Shown: positions 26,077 through 35,860, numbered from the stretch's first letter. The stretch is 64,000 nucleotides of DNA from Brevibacillus reuszeri (GCF_001187725.1 NZ_LGIQ01000009.1:566859-630858); one strand, 5' to 3'. Translations and numbers: made by a program. The notes: generated from the letters alone by a model not told the origin.

Positions 26077-27801
26077 TTATTTTCCGAGCTCTTCTTTTTT
26101 GCCTGCCGGATAGAGCAGTTTACCTGCTGCATTCCACTCATAGCCAGCTTCTTGCAAAATCTTTTTCGCTTCCTCTACTCCACCTGTTGGATATGGTAGA
26201 TTCGGATTTTTCCAGATTGACAGGGCTGGCGATATGACGGAATCGCCCGGTTCTGCGAAATCTTTGTATACGACTTGTGCCATCATGTCCCGGTCAATGG
26301 CAGCAGCCAAGGAGCGCCGGAAAGCCACATCATTAAATGGTGGTCTGCGATGGTTCACAGCAAAGAATTGGAAGCCGAGATCGGTCGTTGTTACCATCGT
26401 GAGATTTGGGCTAGCTTCTACCTTTTGCTGGAGCAGCTGTCCATCTCCAGGAAACACTGCCAGGAAGTTGATTTCTCCATTTTCGATCATTCCAAGAGAC
26501 GCTTCGGTGTTTGGAATCTCCTTCATGATCCACTTCTCGATTTTTGGAGGTGAAAAGTGCTCTTTGTTGGAGGTTAATACGACTTCCTCTTTGAATTTCC
26601 AGTTCTCGTATTTGAACGGTCCAGAGCCGATGGGTGTTTTCTCCTGATAGCTCTCCGCATTCTCCGGTTTATTCTTCAAATCCTCAATGATCGGACCCCA
26701 TATATGCTTGGGAACGAGATTCAATTTGGATAAGCTGGCCGTTTCGAATGCAGCCCATGGTCGTTTCAGCGTAAACTCCAAGGTGAGCGGATCTTTGATA
26801 TCGATCTTATCGATGATTTCAACAAACGGTTTATACATCGGCACTTCACCGGTTAGCGGAGCCTCATAGGAGAACTTCACATCTTCGGCGGTAACGGGTT
26901 TGCCGTCATGCCATTTCATCCCTGCTCGCAGCTTGATTTCCACCTGTGTATCAGTTTTCCAGGTGACTGATTCAGCAGCCCAAGGCTTCGGAAGACCGTC
27001 TTTGTCGATTCGCATCAGACGATCCCAAATCAGCTCGGTTACCCATGAGTCAAAAGAGCCGCTAATGTAAAATGGATTGATAGCCTGAACGGAGTCGTTG
27101 CTATTTAAGATCATGTTTTTTTGCTGCCCAATCGGTTCCGCATTCAGATAAGTCCAAATGTTGCGGATACCCATCCCCGCCATCTCAACGATGGAGTTTT
27201 TGTCAAACACTTGATGGTTATACACGTATTTTAATTTAGGGTGGACATTGAAAAGATAAGCGACGTCGCTGGCGATCAGCTCCTGTGCTTTGAAAATCAG
27301 ATTTTTCCGCTCTTCTCTGTCAACCGTGATCCGCTGCTGCTCCGCAATCTTGTCGTACTCAGGGTTGTTGTATCCTACAAAGTTGTAGCCGTCTTTTGCC
27401 GTACTGGAATGGAACAGGTTATAAATGAATTCATCCGGATCTAATCTCTCTGGACGTGCTGCCATTTGCCAGCCAGTCATGTCCCACTCGTCGCGTTTAT
27501 ACCAGACGATGTCCGATTGCTGTTCATAGGGCATTGCCTTAAGCTCGACGCTGATACCCAACTCTTTCATGGCTCCCGCAATCAGGTTGGCCCGCTCGTA
27601 TTCATCAGGTGAGGAGGCTTGCGGTCTGGTCAGGATTTGCAGAGTGCGAATCTCCCTGCTCTTGGCATCCGCAGGCTCTGTTTTCGGCGTATCGTTGGTT
27701 TTGGGCTGCGTCTGGCTCTCGCTGGTGCATGCAGAAAGCACTGTTCCCAGGAGCACGGTTGTTGCCAATAGACCGAACTTCCACTTGCTTGCTTTTTTCA
27801 C
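26077..27801 (-). CDS. Peptide-binding lipoprotein with circularly permuted family-5 fold (system b)
   Basis: GTG 27801 follows a G-rich site at 7 nt; 574 residues. Signal peptide and lipobox LSAC (Cys25) are normal. After the linker, residues about 52-210 look like the C-terminal part of SBP_bac_5: AGAMKELGISVELKAMPY, DEWDMTGWQM, GYNNPEYDKIAEQQR and LIFKAQELI. Only then, from about 220, come the parts that normally open the domain: AINPFYISGSFDSWV, KPWAAESVTW, GMKWHDGKPVTAEDV, GSGPFKYENW and RSLAAAIDRD. The protein ends in EAKKILQEAGYEW, which elsewhere leads into the C-terminal lobe. Both other binding proteins of the window have normal order. It should feed the 24044-25974 channel. Confidence 0.9.
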   Translation of the reverse strand: MKKASKWKFGLLATTVLLGTVLSACTSESQTQPKTNDTPKTEPADAKSREIRTLQILTRPQASSPDEYERANLIAGAMKELGISVELKAMPYEQQSDIVWYKRDEWDMTGWQMAARPERLDPDEFIYNLFHSSTAKDGYNFVGYNNPEYDKIAEQQRITVDREERKNLIFKAQELIASDVAYLFNVHPKLKYVYNHQVFDKNSIVEMAGMGIRNIWTYLNAEPIGQQKNMILNSNDSVQAINPFYISGSFDSWVTELIWDRLMRIDKDGLPKPWAAESVTWKTDTQVEIKLRAGMKWHDGKPVTAEDVKFSYEAPLTGEVPMYKPFVEIIDKIDIKDPLTLEFTLKRPWAAFETASLSKLNLVPKHIWGPIIEDLKNKPENAESYQEKTPIGSGPFKYENWKFKEEVVLTSNKEHFSPPKIEKWIMKEIPNTEASLGMIENGEINFLAVFPGDGQLLQQKVEASPNLTMVTTTDLGFQFFAVNHRRPPFNDVAFRRSLAAAIDRDMMAQVVYKDFAEPGDSVISPALSIWKNPNLPYPTGGVEEAKKILQEAGYEWNAAGKLLYPAGKKEELGK

Positions 27802-27814
27802 TCGATTTCCCCCC

Positions 27815-29584
27815 CTAAAAGATAGATGATGTGTGTACGAGGCGCTTGGCATGATGCAATGTCCAGGAAAGTCGGTTTTGTCCCCTCATCAAGTGCGTCA
27901 GAGTCACCCTGTAATGATGGGACCCTTCCTCAAGCTGAGGCAGTGTGTTGGCAGGTGCGATATCAGGAAGAGGTGGAATATCAACGGCTGGATCATGCCA
28001 GAACTTGCCACGGCGAGTAAAATTGATGGGTACCAGTGATCTGCTCAAGTTTCGTAGTACCTCATTAACACGCTTTACTTGCGGATCGCTAACGTCCCTC
28101 GTGTGGAGCTGCACGTGCTCGATTCGATTGTAGAAATCGACTAACGTCGTACGAAGCTCTCTCGCCTGAACAAGTGCGAGCTCGAATGAAAAATGATTGC
28201 CTGCAGCTTTTTGGTACCTCTCGATCGTCTGGATAAACTCATCAACGGTATTTACAAAGTGGAAAGGATGCAAGGTGGCATTCACAATCTGATAGAGAGA
28301 AGCAGTATAGACTCGCACATCTCGCTTCAGGATTTCGTAATCGATGATGTGAATCAGGTCCTCTTCCGTATGCCATTCAATATTTGACCCGCAACCGCCA
28401 ACAGGATAGTAGCCTTTCTCCTGTAGCACTTCATCAGGAATGCTTGAGGACAGCATATAAAAGCCAGTCAATCCAATGTTATGGAATGAATAATCGCCTG
28501 CACGCGGTGGTCGATGTCCCACGGATTCTTCTCCGATCGCTTCCTGAATGGCCGTTTTACAGAATGGATCGACTTCGCTCATCCAGCTCATCTCGTGGTA
28601 GGAGGTCGCCCATCGACATCCGGGAGAATCGCAATTAACCTGGGCGATGCAATTTTCATCTAGATCCAATCCAAAAGTATCCGCAAACCAAGTCGATCCT
28701 GCATAACGACCAGTGGAGTGCCCCGGCCATATCGCAATGCGCAGGCTTCGTTTCAGCAGGTGACGATTTTGGTAGAAGATTCTGGCCATTTCAATCATGG
28801 CAGCATTTCCGGTGGCGTTATCACCCAATCCCTGATGCCATGAATCCATGTGCCCGTGCAGCAGGACATATTTATCTGGTTCTTCTGTGCCCTTGATGAA
28901 GATGTCTATAAGTGGACATGTAAACCAGCCTTGATCCAAATGGGTTTGGAATTGCACCTCCACACTTTCTTGGGCGATTCTATCAATCAGTTCCTGTCCG
29001 TCTGTGCGATTGATCATCAACACTGGCAGCTTCGGGACGTTTTCGTACGTATCCAGGTCCGGCGCTCCCCAGATCGGTGTACAAATGCTCTCGTGAATGT
29101 TTTTGCCGGGGTGGATGAATATGGCGCCGATAATTCCTTGCTCGTTTAGCTCTCTGATTCTAGCTGGTCTTGGAAAACCCTCGGTCAAGACAATCTTCCC
29201 CGACAGGCTTCTAGACGCTGGATCAAAGGATGCATCCTTTTGGTTGTCCCACTTTTTCTTGAAACCCGTGGGGACATAGATCAATTCCCCGCCTTTCCAT
29301 TCATCACCAGTAATCACAGAAAAGGCCGGATTCTTCGCTCGTATTTCTTTTTCCACGGGCATTACCAGCTTGAGCCTCGCAGGTCTTGGTACACTCAGAT
29401 AAAGATTTGGGCGATGCACCTGATGAGGTACACCCCACTGATCCAACAGACTGGATAAATACTGAGCAGCGACTCTCTCGTCTTCACTTCCCGATTCTCT
29501 CACCAGGCTGCCAAAGCGCTCCAGGATCACCTTTGGCGTCTCCATGCTGATCTCATCCAGCAGATTTTTCATGGCTTCAACCAA
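27815..29584 (-). CDS. M28-like metallohydrolase with PA domain, paralog 2
   Basis: 589 residues from TTG 29584, with AAAGGGGG about 10 nt upstream; an ATG at 29572 is the alternative. Same plan as paralog 1: N-terminal helices, PA-type insert (GIIGAIFIHPGKNIH), M28 core with HMDSWH, GDNATGNAAMIE, NCDSPGCRW and EWHTEEDL, and the same His-Ser in WPGHSTGRYAGS. First gene of the operon driven by the sigma-54 promoter at 29633-29648, 14 bp ahead of the permuted binding protein gene. Confidence 0.87.
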   Translation of the reverse strand: MVEAMKNLLDEISMETPKVILERFGSLVRESGSEDERVAAQYLSSLLDQWGVPHQVHRPNLYLSVPRPARLKLVMPVEKEIRAKNPAFSVITGDEWKGGELIYVPTGFKKKWDNQKDASFDPASRSLSGKIVLTEGFPRPARIRELNEQGIIGAIFIHPGKNIHESICTPIWGAPDLDTYENVPKLPVLMINRTDGQELIDRIAQESVEVQFQTHLDQGWFTCPLIDIFIKGTEEPDKYVLLHGHMDSWHQGLGDNATGNAAMIEMARIFYQNRHLLKRSLRIAIWPGHSTGRYAGSTWFADTFGLDLDENCIAQVNCDSPGCRWATSYHEMSWMSEVDPFCKTAIQEAIGEESVGHRPPRAGDYSFHNIGLTGFYMLSSSIPDEVLQEKGYYPVGGCGSNIEWHTEEDLIHIIDYEILKRDVRVYTASLYQIVNATLHPFHFVNTVDEFIQTIERYQKAAGNHFSFELALVQARELRTTLVDFYNRIEHVQLHTRDVSDPQVKRVNEVLRNLSRSLVPINFTRRGKFWHDPAVDIPPLPDIAPANTLPQLEEGSHHYRVTLTHLMRGQNRLSWTLHHAKRLVHTSSIF

Positions 29585-29632
29585 TACTCATCTACCCCCT
29601 TTTATCGTTCGCGTGCCTCGTCTGGTCATATA

Positions 29633-29648
29633 CGCAAGTCCCGTGCCA
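29633..29648 (-). promoter_or_regulatory. Sigma-54 promoter P4 (-24/-12)
   Basis: Minus strand TGGCACGGGACTTGCG: GG and GC are separated by 10 nt and the -24 element TGGCACG is a full consensus match. Predicted start of transcription is near 29622, leaving a leader of about 40 nt before the M28 paralog 2 start. Confidence 0.88.
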
Positions 29649-29718
29649 TTCACGAAAAGGGCAAACAAACGCCCATCTTGCTGTCGAATTGTGGAAAACC
29701 TCTTCCTTGAATATGAAT

Positions 29719-29760
29719 TTAGGGTTGGAATGCCAGGCAGTAAAGACCCTAAAAACCTAA
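29719..29760. promoter_or_regulatory. Candidate activator-binding repeats upstream of P4
   Basis: TTAGGGT at 29719-29725 faces ACCCTAA at 29746-29752, with ACCTAA at 29755-29760. They lie 71-112 bp above the -24 element, the usual place for an enhancer-type site. The same heptamer recurs above the other three sigma-54 promoters. The remaining part of 29585-29929 holds only the promoter and a terminator; a short open frame there has no ribosome binding site. Confidence 0.65.
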
Positions 29761-29836
29761 GATTCAGAAAATTCAACTTCCAACGCTAAAAGCAGCAAGC
29801 ACCAAAGTCGATGTGGGGCCATTCCATGGAGAACGA

Positions 29837-29876
29837 TAAAAAAGACAGCCACAGACTAAGCTAGTCGATGACTGCC
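29837..29876 (-). terminator. Terminator of the sigma-54 operon 42732-29930
   Basis: Minus strand GGCAGTC pairs with GGCTGTC (two G-T pairs) outside an inner GACTA/TAGTC stem, followed by TTTTTTATC. It separates the two large operons of the region. Confidence 0.8.
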
Positions 29877-29929
29877 AAAAGGTTATTACTGAACAGAACA
29901 GAAAGCATGAATGCTGAGCTGTTAGTGAT

Positions 29930-31696
29930 CTATTGGCCCTTAATGATCTTTTGCGCTTCTTTCATTGCCCAAACAACGTGATTTTGTCCTCGAAGCAAAT
30001 GAGTTTGCGTGACACGATAACGGTGAGAGCCTGACTCTAATGCTGCTAGCTGCAGCGCAGGAGCGATATCGGGCAATGCGGGAATCTGAACGGCAGGATC
30101 ATGGTGGAAATTCCCTCGGCGAGTAAAGTTGATTGGAATAAGGGTCCTGCCTAGCTGCAAAAGCTTTTGATTTGCTTCCTTTACAGCTGGCGAAGAAAGA
30201 TTTGTCGTTTGCAGTGATTGCAAATCGCTATAAAACTCCTCTAAAAAACGGCGAAGAGTCGTGGCTTCGCTTGCAGCTTGTTCAAATGAAAAATGCTTAC
30301 CAGCCGCTTCCTGATACTCCCGGATGGTTTCGATGAACTCATCAGCAGTCTTGCGGAAATCATAGGGAAGTATAGTCGCCTGTAACACACGATAGATCGA
30401 GGTCATATATACACGCAAATCTCTGTGCAAAATCTCATAATCAGCTACATGCATCAAGTCGTCTTCCGTATGCCATTCAATGTTGGAACCGCAGCCGCCT
30501 ACCGGATAATAGCCTTTTTCCTTCAAATGCTCCTGCGGAATACTGGACGATAGCTTGTAGAAGGATGTGATCCCAATATTGTGAAACGAATAGTCGCCAG
30601 CACGATTCGGACGTTTTCCCTTGGCTTCCTCCTGGACTGCATCGTAAATGGCCTGCTTGCAATGATCCTCCACTTCATTCGTCCAGTCCATTTTTTCGTA
30701 GGAGGTAGCCTGACGGCAGCCGGGAGAGTCGCAGTTTACTTGCGCAATGCAATTGGCATCAAGATCGAGTGCAAACTGGTCAGCAAACCATGTCGATCCA
30801 GCATAGCGTCCTGTGGAATGGCCTGGCCAGATGGCAATTCGCAAGCTCCGCTTCAGCTTGTCGCGATGCTTGTAGAAAATCCGCGCCATTTCCATCAATG
30901 CTGCATCCCCTGTTGTATTATCTCCTATCCCCACATGCCAGGAATCCAGATGGCCGTGCAAGAGAATATACTTTTCCGGTTCCTCGGTTCCTTCGATAAA
31001 CAAGTCAATTAGCGGACATTTGAACCAGCCCTTTTCCAGACGGGTAGACAGCTCGACCATCGTTTTTCCTGCCTTGCACATCGCCTTTAGCTCTTCTCCA
31101 TCCGTTTTGTTGATGGCAACCACAGGAATTTTTGGCTCATTGTCGATCGTATCCAAGTCCGGGGAGCCCCAAATCGTGGTGCAAATCCCATCGTGGATGC
31201 TCTTGCCAGGATTGATGAATATGGCACCAAGAACTCCTTTGTCGTGGAAGGTGGCAACCTTTTCAGGCATCGCCAACCCCTCACTGATGACGATTTTCCC
31301 AGTCAGGTCATTCACTTCTTCCTTCACTTTGGCATCGAATATATCGTATCGGTCCGTTGCTTGTGCAGAGGGAACATAAACCAGCTCCCCTGCTACAGGC
31401 ATGCCATTTGTCGAGACGGAGAAGGAAGGCGTTTTTGCACGATAAGACTTGGTTTCAGGTGTAAGCGTCTTTACTGAAGCTGTTTTAGGGACGCTCAAGT
31501 AGATAGAAGGCTCGTGTACGGTATGTGGTACACCCCATTCTTTCAAGAGCGACGCGAGAAAACGGGCGGCAGTTCGCTCGTCCTCACTGCCCGACTCTCG
31601 GATCAACCCGCTAAATGTTTCCAAAATCCGTTTGGGGATCTCCATGCTGATTTCATCAAGCAGCAGCTTCTCATGCTCTTTTATGAGACTCGTCAT
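29930..31696 (-). CDS. M28-like metallohydrolase with PA domain, paralog 3
   Basis: 588 residues from ATG 31696 (GGAGGG at 4 nt). Very close to paralog 1 along its length, including the PA-type insert and the C-terminal helices. Core motifs: HLDSWH, GDNTTGDAALME, WPGHSTGRYAGS (His-Ser in place of Glu-Glu), NCDSPGCRQ and EWHTEDDL. Last gene of its operon; the gap to paralog 4 is 12 bp. Confidence 0.87.
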   Translation of the reverse strand: MTSLIKEHEKLLLDEISMEIPKRILETFSGLIRESGSEDERTAARFLASLLKEWGVPHTVHEPSIYLSVPKTASVKTLTPETKSYRAKTPSFSVSTNGMPVAGELVYVPSAQATDRYDIFDAKVKEEVNDLTGKIVISEGLAMPEKVATFHDKGVLGAIFINPGKSIHDGICTTIWGSPDLDTIDNEPKIPVVAINKTDGEELKAMCKAGKTMVELSTRLEKGWFKCPLIDLFIEGTEEPEKYILLHGHLDSWHVGIGDNTTGDAALMEMARIFYKHRDKLKRSLRIAIWPGHSTGRYAGSTWFADQFALDLDANCIAQVNCDSPGCRQATSYEKMDWTNEVEDHCKQAIYDAVQEEAKGKRPNRAGDYSFHNIGITSFYKLSSSIPQEHLKEKGYYPVGGCGSNIEWHTEDDLMHVADYEILHRDLRVYMTSIYRVLQATILPYDFRKTADEFIETIREYQEAAGKHFSFEQAASEATTLRRFLEEFYSDLQSLQTTNLSSPAVKEANQKLLQLGRTLIPINFTRRGNFHHDPAVQIPALPDIAPALQLAALESGSHRYRVTQTHLLRGQNHVVWAMKEAQKIIKGQ

Positions 31697-31708
31697 GGCA
31701 CCCTCCGA

Positions 31709-33499
31709 TTAGGTTGTGGCTTTTTCACTTACGAATGAGCACATTTTCAACAGCTTACGTACACGCTGCAAGGTCCAAGCTACGCGATTTTGACCGCGTG
31801 TAAGATACGTGAGGACAACCCTATACGCGTGAGAGGCAGGATCAAGCTTGGACAAATAGTGCGACGCAGATAAATCTGGTAATCGCGGCATATCAATCGC
31901 CAAATCATGGCGGAATTTACCCGTTTTTGAAAAGTTGATAGTGACGAGCTCTCGTCCAATTTGGCGTATGACCTCATTCACTCTTTTCACATTTGGATCT
32001 GAGACTATGGTAGATGAAATGAATGGAAGCTTCTTGTAAAATCCCTGTAATTCATGTGAAAGCTCCATGGCTTCCTTTTTCACAAGAGAGAACGAAAAAT
32101 GCCCCATTGCTGCCGTCTCGTATTCCTCGATCGTGTCCATCAGCTCTGCCACCGTTTTCGAAAAGGAAAAGGGATGAATCGGGGAATTGACCACGCGAAG
32201 AATCGTAGTCATGTACACCCGGATGTCTCGAACGAGAATATTCAGGTCAGCGAGATGCATGAGGTCCTCTTCACTGTGCCACTCGATATTCGATCCGCAT
32301 CCGCCAACAGCATAGTAGCCCTTTTCCTCCAACTCTTCTGCAGGAATGCTGGACGAAAGCATATAAAATGCCGTGATACCGATGTTGTTAAAGGAATAAT
32401 CGCCCGCTCGATGTGGCCGAAAGCCTTTGGACTGCTCCCCGACGGCATCTTGGATAGAGGATTGGCAGAGCTCCTCTACCTCGCTCATCCAGGACATGTC
32501 CTCGTACGAAGTTGCCCAGCGGCAGCCTGGTGAGTCGCAATTCACCTGCGCAATGCAATTCTCGTCGAGATCGAGGCCAAACTGATCTGCGAACCAGGTT
32601 GAGCCTGCGTATCTGCCTGTCGAATGCCCTGGCCAAATCGCAATTCGTATACTGCGCTTTAGTAGATGGCGATGCTTATGAAACAGACGTGCCATTTCCA
32701 TCAAGGCGGCATTTCCCGTGCCATTGTCTCCTATCCCCTGATGCCAGGAATCCAAATGACCGTGCAATAAAACGTACTTTTCGGATTCCTCGGTTCCCTC
32801 AATCCAGATATCAATCAGTGGACATGGAAACCAGCCGCTGTCCAAAAGCGTCTGGAATTGCAAGGTGACTTTTCCTGCCTGACAATCGGTAATAAGTTCG
32901 TGTCCGTCCTGCTTTCCGATCATCAAAGCAGGAATCCGCGGCTCCTCGTTCATGGTATCCAAATCAGGTGAGCCCCAGACGACGCCGATCGTTCCCTCAT
33001 GGATATAACGACCTGGACTGATGAAAATAACACCAAGCGCTCCCTCATTGCCCAATTCTTTTGTTTTTCCTGACACCGGATATCCGTCAGTCAATACAAT
33101 CTTCCCTCGGATATCACCGTATTTATTGGTTGCCAGCGGGTCAAATGCATCGGAGAGATCGTCTTCCTCTGCAGGTATGTACACCACCTCTCCGCAGATC
33201 CATTGGTTCCCCGTCGAAATCGAGCACGACGGTGTTTTGGCTGTGATTTCTCGCGATACAGGTCCAGTAACGATGAGGGTAGCCTTTATAGGAACACTTA
33301 AGTGAATATTCGGGTAATGAATCCGATGCGGGATTTGCCAATCCTCCAGAAACTGGGCCAAAAAATGAGCAGCAATTCTTTCGTCCTCACTCCCCGATTC
33401 ACGGGTTAATGTGACAAATCGGTCCAGAATCGTTTTCGGAACATCTGTCGCGATGTCGTCTAACACGCTTTTCTCTACCTGATCGATTTCTAAAGTCAC
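31709..33499 (-). CDS. M28-like metallohydrolase with PA domain, paralog 4
   Basis: 596 residues from GTG 33499 (GAGAGGAGG at 8 nt). Motifs HLDSWH, GDNGTGNAALME, WPGHSTGRYAGS, NCDSPGCRW and EWHSEEDL; again His-Ser replaces Glu-Glu. The PA-type insert has GALGVIFISPGRYIH. Tandem neighbour of paralog 3, so the pair probably arose by duplication. Confidence 0.87.
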   Translation of the reverse strand: MTLEIDQVEKSVLDDIATDVPKTILDRFVTLTRESGSEDERIAAHFLAQFLEDWQIPHRIHYPNIHLSVPIKATLIVTGPVSREITAKTPSCSISTGNQWICGEVVYIPAEEDDLSDAFDPLATNKYGDIRGKIVLTDGYPVSGKTKELGNEGALGVIFISPGRYIHEGTIGVVWGSPDLDTMNEEPRIPALMIGKQDGHELITDCQAGKVTLQFQTLLDSGWFPCPLIDIWIEGTEESEKYVLLHGHLDSWHQGIGDNGTGNAALMEMARLFHKHRHLLKRSIRIAIWPGHSTGRYAGSTWFADQFGLDLDENCIAQVNCDSPGCRWATSYEDMSWMSEVEELCQSSIQDAVGEQSKGFRPHRAGDYSFNNIGITAFYMLSSSIPAEELEEKGYYAVGGCGSNIEWHSEEDLMHLADLNILVRDIRVYMTTILRVVNSPIHPFSFSKTVAELMDTIEEYETAAMGHFSFSLVKKEAMELSHELQGFYKKLPFISSTIVSDPNVKRVNEVIRQIGRELVTINFSKTGKFRHDLAIDMPRLPDLSASHYLSKLDPASHAYRVVLTYLTRGQNRVAWTLQRVRKLLKMCSFVSEKATT

Positions 33500-33548
33500 G
33501 CCGAAAGCCTCCTCTCCAACGAAGATCGTGTACTACGATTGGCTTGTA

Positions 33549-34979
33549 TTATTTGGAAATTGTTTCTTGTTGATCCTGTTTGCCAGATACTCGCTGGCAA
33601 TAGTGGTCGAAAAAGATCGCCATTGACTTCTCAAAATCGAGTACGCCTTGTACTGTGCAGTATTCGTCGCTGGAGTGCTGTCTGGCCCCGTGTCCCATTC
33701 CTCCTGTTACATACGGAATTTGCAGATAGCGTTCAAAAACATAATAGGGAGCGCTGCCTGGGTTCAGCGGTTGGATTTGCGGTTCCTTGCCCATTGTGCG
33801 ATATGTGTCGATCATCGCCTGAACAACATGCTCATCCACAGATACTTTCGACCAATAGTATTTATTGGCGACGTTCATTTCGATGTCGGAAAAGCCGTGT
33901 TTATCCAGATGCGCGCGAATGAGGCGTACAACTTCATCAGGCTCCATATGAGGCACCATGCGGACATCCACTTTAGCGGTCGCGATATGTGGCAATAGCG
34001 TTTTCGTTCCTGGTCCTGTGTAGCCGGAGAAAATCCCGTCGATGTTTAGCTGCGGCCGGCTATACAGCTTCTCCCAAACATCCATTCCTGTACCCTCATA
34101 TTTCAAGCGTCTTACATCATAGTTTTCGAGGAACACCTTTTCGTCATAGATGCCATCCTCGATTTGTTGTGCTAAGATGTTTCTCTCTTTTTCAGGTATC
34201 TCGGAGACATCATCCAGGAGACCTTCTATTAAAATGTTTTCATCCACGTCTACCATGGTTGAAAGTGCTTGGACAAGCCGCCAGGCAGGGTTTTTCACCC
34301 ATGCATTAAAGGAGCCGTGAATACCGCGAGAAGTGGGCCCTCCCCAATCGCCACCTTGACATACCAGTTCAAAATAGAGCAAGCCTTTCGTACCGAGCAC
34401 AAGTCCAGGCGTACCTACTTCATCCTGCTCAAAGAATGGGAAAAGGACGGCTTCTGCTTTGGCTAATTTCTCTTTGTACTGTTCGAGGAAGGCAGGGAAG
34501 TTGCGACTCCCCATTTCCTCTTCCCCCTCGACAGCAAAGATCAGGTTGACAGGAAGCTTGCCATCCACTTCCTTTATGGCGCGAATCGTATTGAAGAAAG
34601 CTCCCAGTGGTCCTTTGGTATTGACTGCACCCCGGTTGATGATGCACGGACCAAATTTGGGCAGGTCCTTGATTTCTGCTCCCCACGGATCTACTGTCCA
34701 GCCTTCTTCGTCCGTCGGCATCACATCGTACATTCCATAAACTAGAAGGGTGTGCTCCTGCCCTTCGTCAAACTCCCCAAATACGATGGGATGACCATTG
34801 GTCGGAACCACTTCCGCTGTTCCTCCCAGCTCTTCGATGATCTCTTTCAATTTGCTCGCTGTCTGTTCTATGCCTTCGCCTGTGTAGCTAATGCTTGGCA
34901 TCCGCAGAAACTCGCGAACACGCTCCAAATCTTCATCGAAGTTTTTCTCCAAATGCGAAAGAACCTCATTCAAATTCAT
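33549..34979 (-). CDS. M20-family hydrolase with substituted metal site
   Basis: 476 residues from ATG 34979 (GGAGGG at 7 nt). It has the two-domain M20 fold, but the usual HxD block reads YGMYDVMP: the His is Met83 while Asp85 stays. The bridging Asp of the RGAxD block is Asn120 in NRGAVNTKG. The Glu pair in EGEEEMGS and the last His in RQHSSDEY are kept. I recall M20 sequences with similar YGMYDVMP blocks, so this may be a distinct subfamily rather than a dead enzyme. No signal peptide. Same operon as the importer of system c; a dipeptidase or amidase role is likely. Confidence 0.85.
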   Translation of the reverse strand: MNLNEVLSHLEKNFDEDLERVREFLRMPSISYTGEGIEQTASKLKEIIEELGGTAEVVPTNGHPIVFGEFDEGQEHTLLVYGMYDVMPTDEEGWTVDPWGAEIKDLPKFGPCIINRGAVNTKGPLGAFFNTIRAIKEVDGKLPVNLIFAVEGEEEMGSRNFPAFLEQYKEKLAKAEAVLFPFFEQDEVGTPGLVLGTKGLLYFELVCQGGDWGGPTSRGIHGSFNAWVKNPAWRLVQALSTMVDVDENILIEGLLDDVSEIPEKERNILAQQIEDGIYDEKVFLENYDVRRLKYEGTGMDVWEKLYSRPQLNIDGIFSGYTGPGTKTLLPHIATAKVDVRMVPHMEPDEVVRLIRAHLDKHGFSDIEMNVANKYYWSKVSVDEHVVQAMIDTYRTMGKEPQIQPLNPGSAPYYVFERYLQIPYVTGGMGHGARQHSSDEYCTVQGVLDFEKSMAIFFDHYCQRVSGKQDQQETISK

Positions 34980-35023
34980 TTAGGCACCCTCCTTTAGCTT
35001 TTCTCGTTCAAATGATCATTGCA

Positions 35024-35851
35024 CTACTTTGAAAGAAATTGCCTGACGCGGTTCAAGTACTTCTCATTTTCTTCGATATGTGGCGAGTGCCCGCTATTTT
35101 CATAGATAACCAGCTCGGATCGAGGGACCAGGCTGGCGATTTCCTCCGAAGCATCTACGGGCGTAATCCAATCGTGTCTGCCAACAGATACAAGAACCGG
35201 CACATCAATAGATGGCAGCTTGTCACGAAGATTAAATGTTGGTTGATTCACACGGAAGGCGAAGTTGTGTGTTTCATAGTGATAGTAGATGCTATCGATT
35301 TTTTCTTTCGCTGACACGGGATCGTATTCTACCGTATACAAGGGCTGGAGAGCGAAGAAGACGGATTTTAGCTCTTCGTTTGAACGCATCTCGCCAGCAA
35401 ACATCCGGACCAGCTCATCCTCAGTAAGCCCGGGAAGATTGGCTTCCATCGCCCTCTTTGTTGCACCATCCTGACGATCTGAGCCGGGTTTTGTATCTCT
35501 GAGCATGACTTGCGAGACATGCTCGGGATAGCGAGTAACGTATTCCAAAGCCATGTAACCGCCATACGATCCGCCATGGACCACGATTTTGTCCAGATGC
35601 AGCTGCTTACGTAATTCATCGATATCAGCTGCCCATTGCTCATGCGTATACGGAGGTTTTTCTTCTGATCTGCCAGAGCCTCGCATATCCAAAAATACGA
35701 GCTTATGCGTCGATTCCAACGGAGCAAACGCTTTGCGGTCTGCGCGGCAATCCCCCAGACCGGGTGCTCCATGGATGAAAAAAATCGCATCCCCATCCTC
35801 TTTTCCGTGGACCTCATAGTAAATTTGGCAATCATTTATAGTCGTGTACAT
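35024..35851 (-). CDS. Alpha/beta hydrolase, proline iminopeptidase-like (S33)
   Basis: 275 residues from ATG 35851 (GGAGGG at 4 nt). Nucleophile elbow HGGSYGGYMALEY, oxyanion HGAPG, acid Asp in VGRHDWITP and catalytic His in ENSGHSPHIEE. MRGSGRSE is typical of prolyl iminopeptidases. It would release an N-terminal Pro (or similar) in the cytosol. Together with the M24 gene just upstream it suggests a Pro-rich substrate, if the M24 protein is a peptidase. Confidence 0.86.
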   Translation of the reverse strand: MYTTINDCQIYYEVHGKEDGDAIFFIHGAPGLGDCRADRKAFAPLESTHKLVFLDMRGSGRSEEKPPYTHEQWAADIDELRKQLHLDKIVVHGGSYGGYMALEYVTRYPEHVSQVMLRDTKPGSDRQDGATKRAMEANLPGLTEDELVRMFAGEMRSNEELKSVFFALQPLYTVEYDPVSAKEKIDSIYYHYETHNFAFRVNQPTFNLRDKLPSIDVPVLVSVGRHDWITPVDASEEIASLVPRSELVIYENSGHSPHIEENEKYLNRVRQFLSK

Positions 35852-35860
35852 GCTACCCTC

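Noticed and set aside
26077..27801. Permuted binding protein as an assembly error or frameshifted gene
   Set aside because: One unbroken frame with correct signal, lipobox and operon spacing; both junctions lie inside coding sequence without stops.
29588..29776. Short leftward frame of 62 codons upstream of M28 paralog 2
   Set aside because: It covers the P4 promoter and activator repeats, lacks a ribosome binding site and matches no family.
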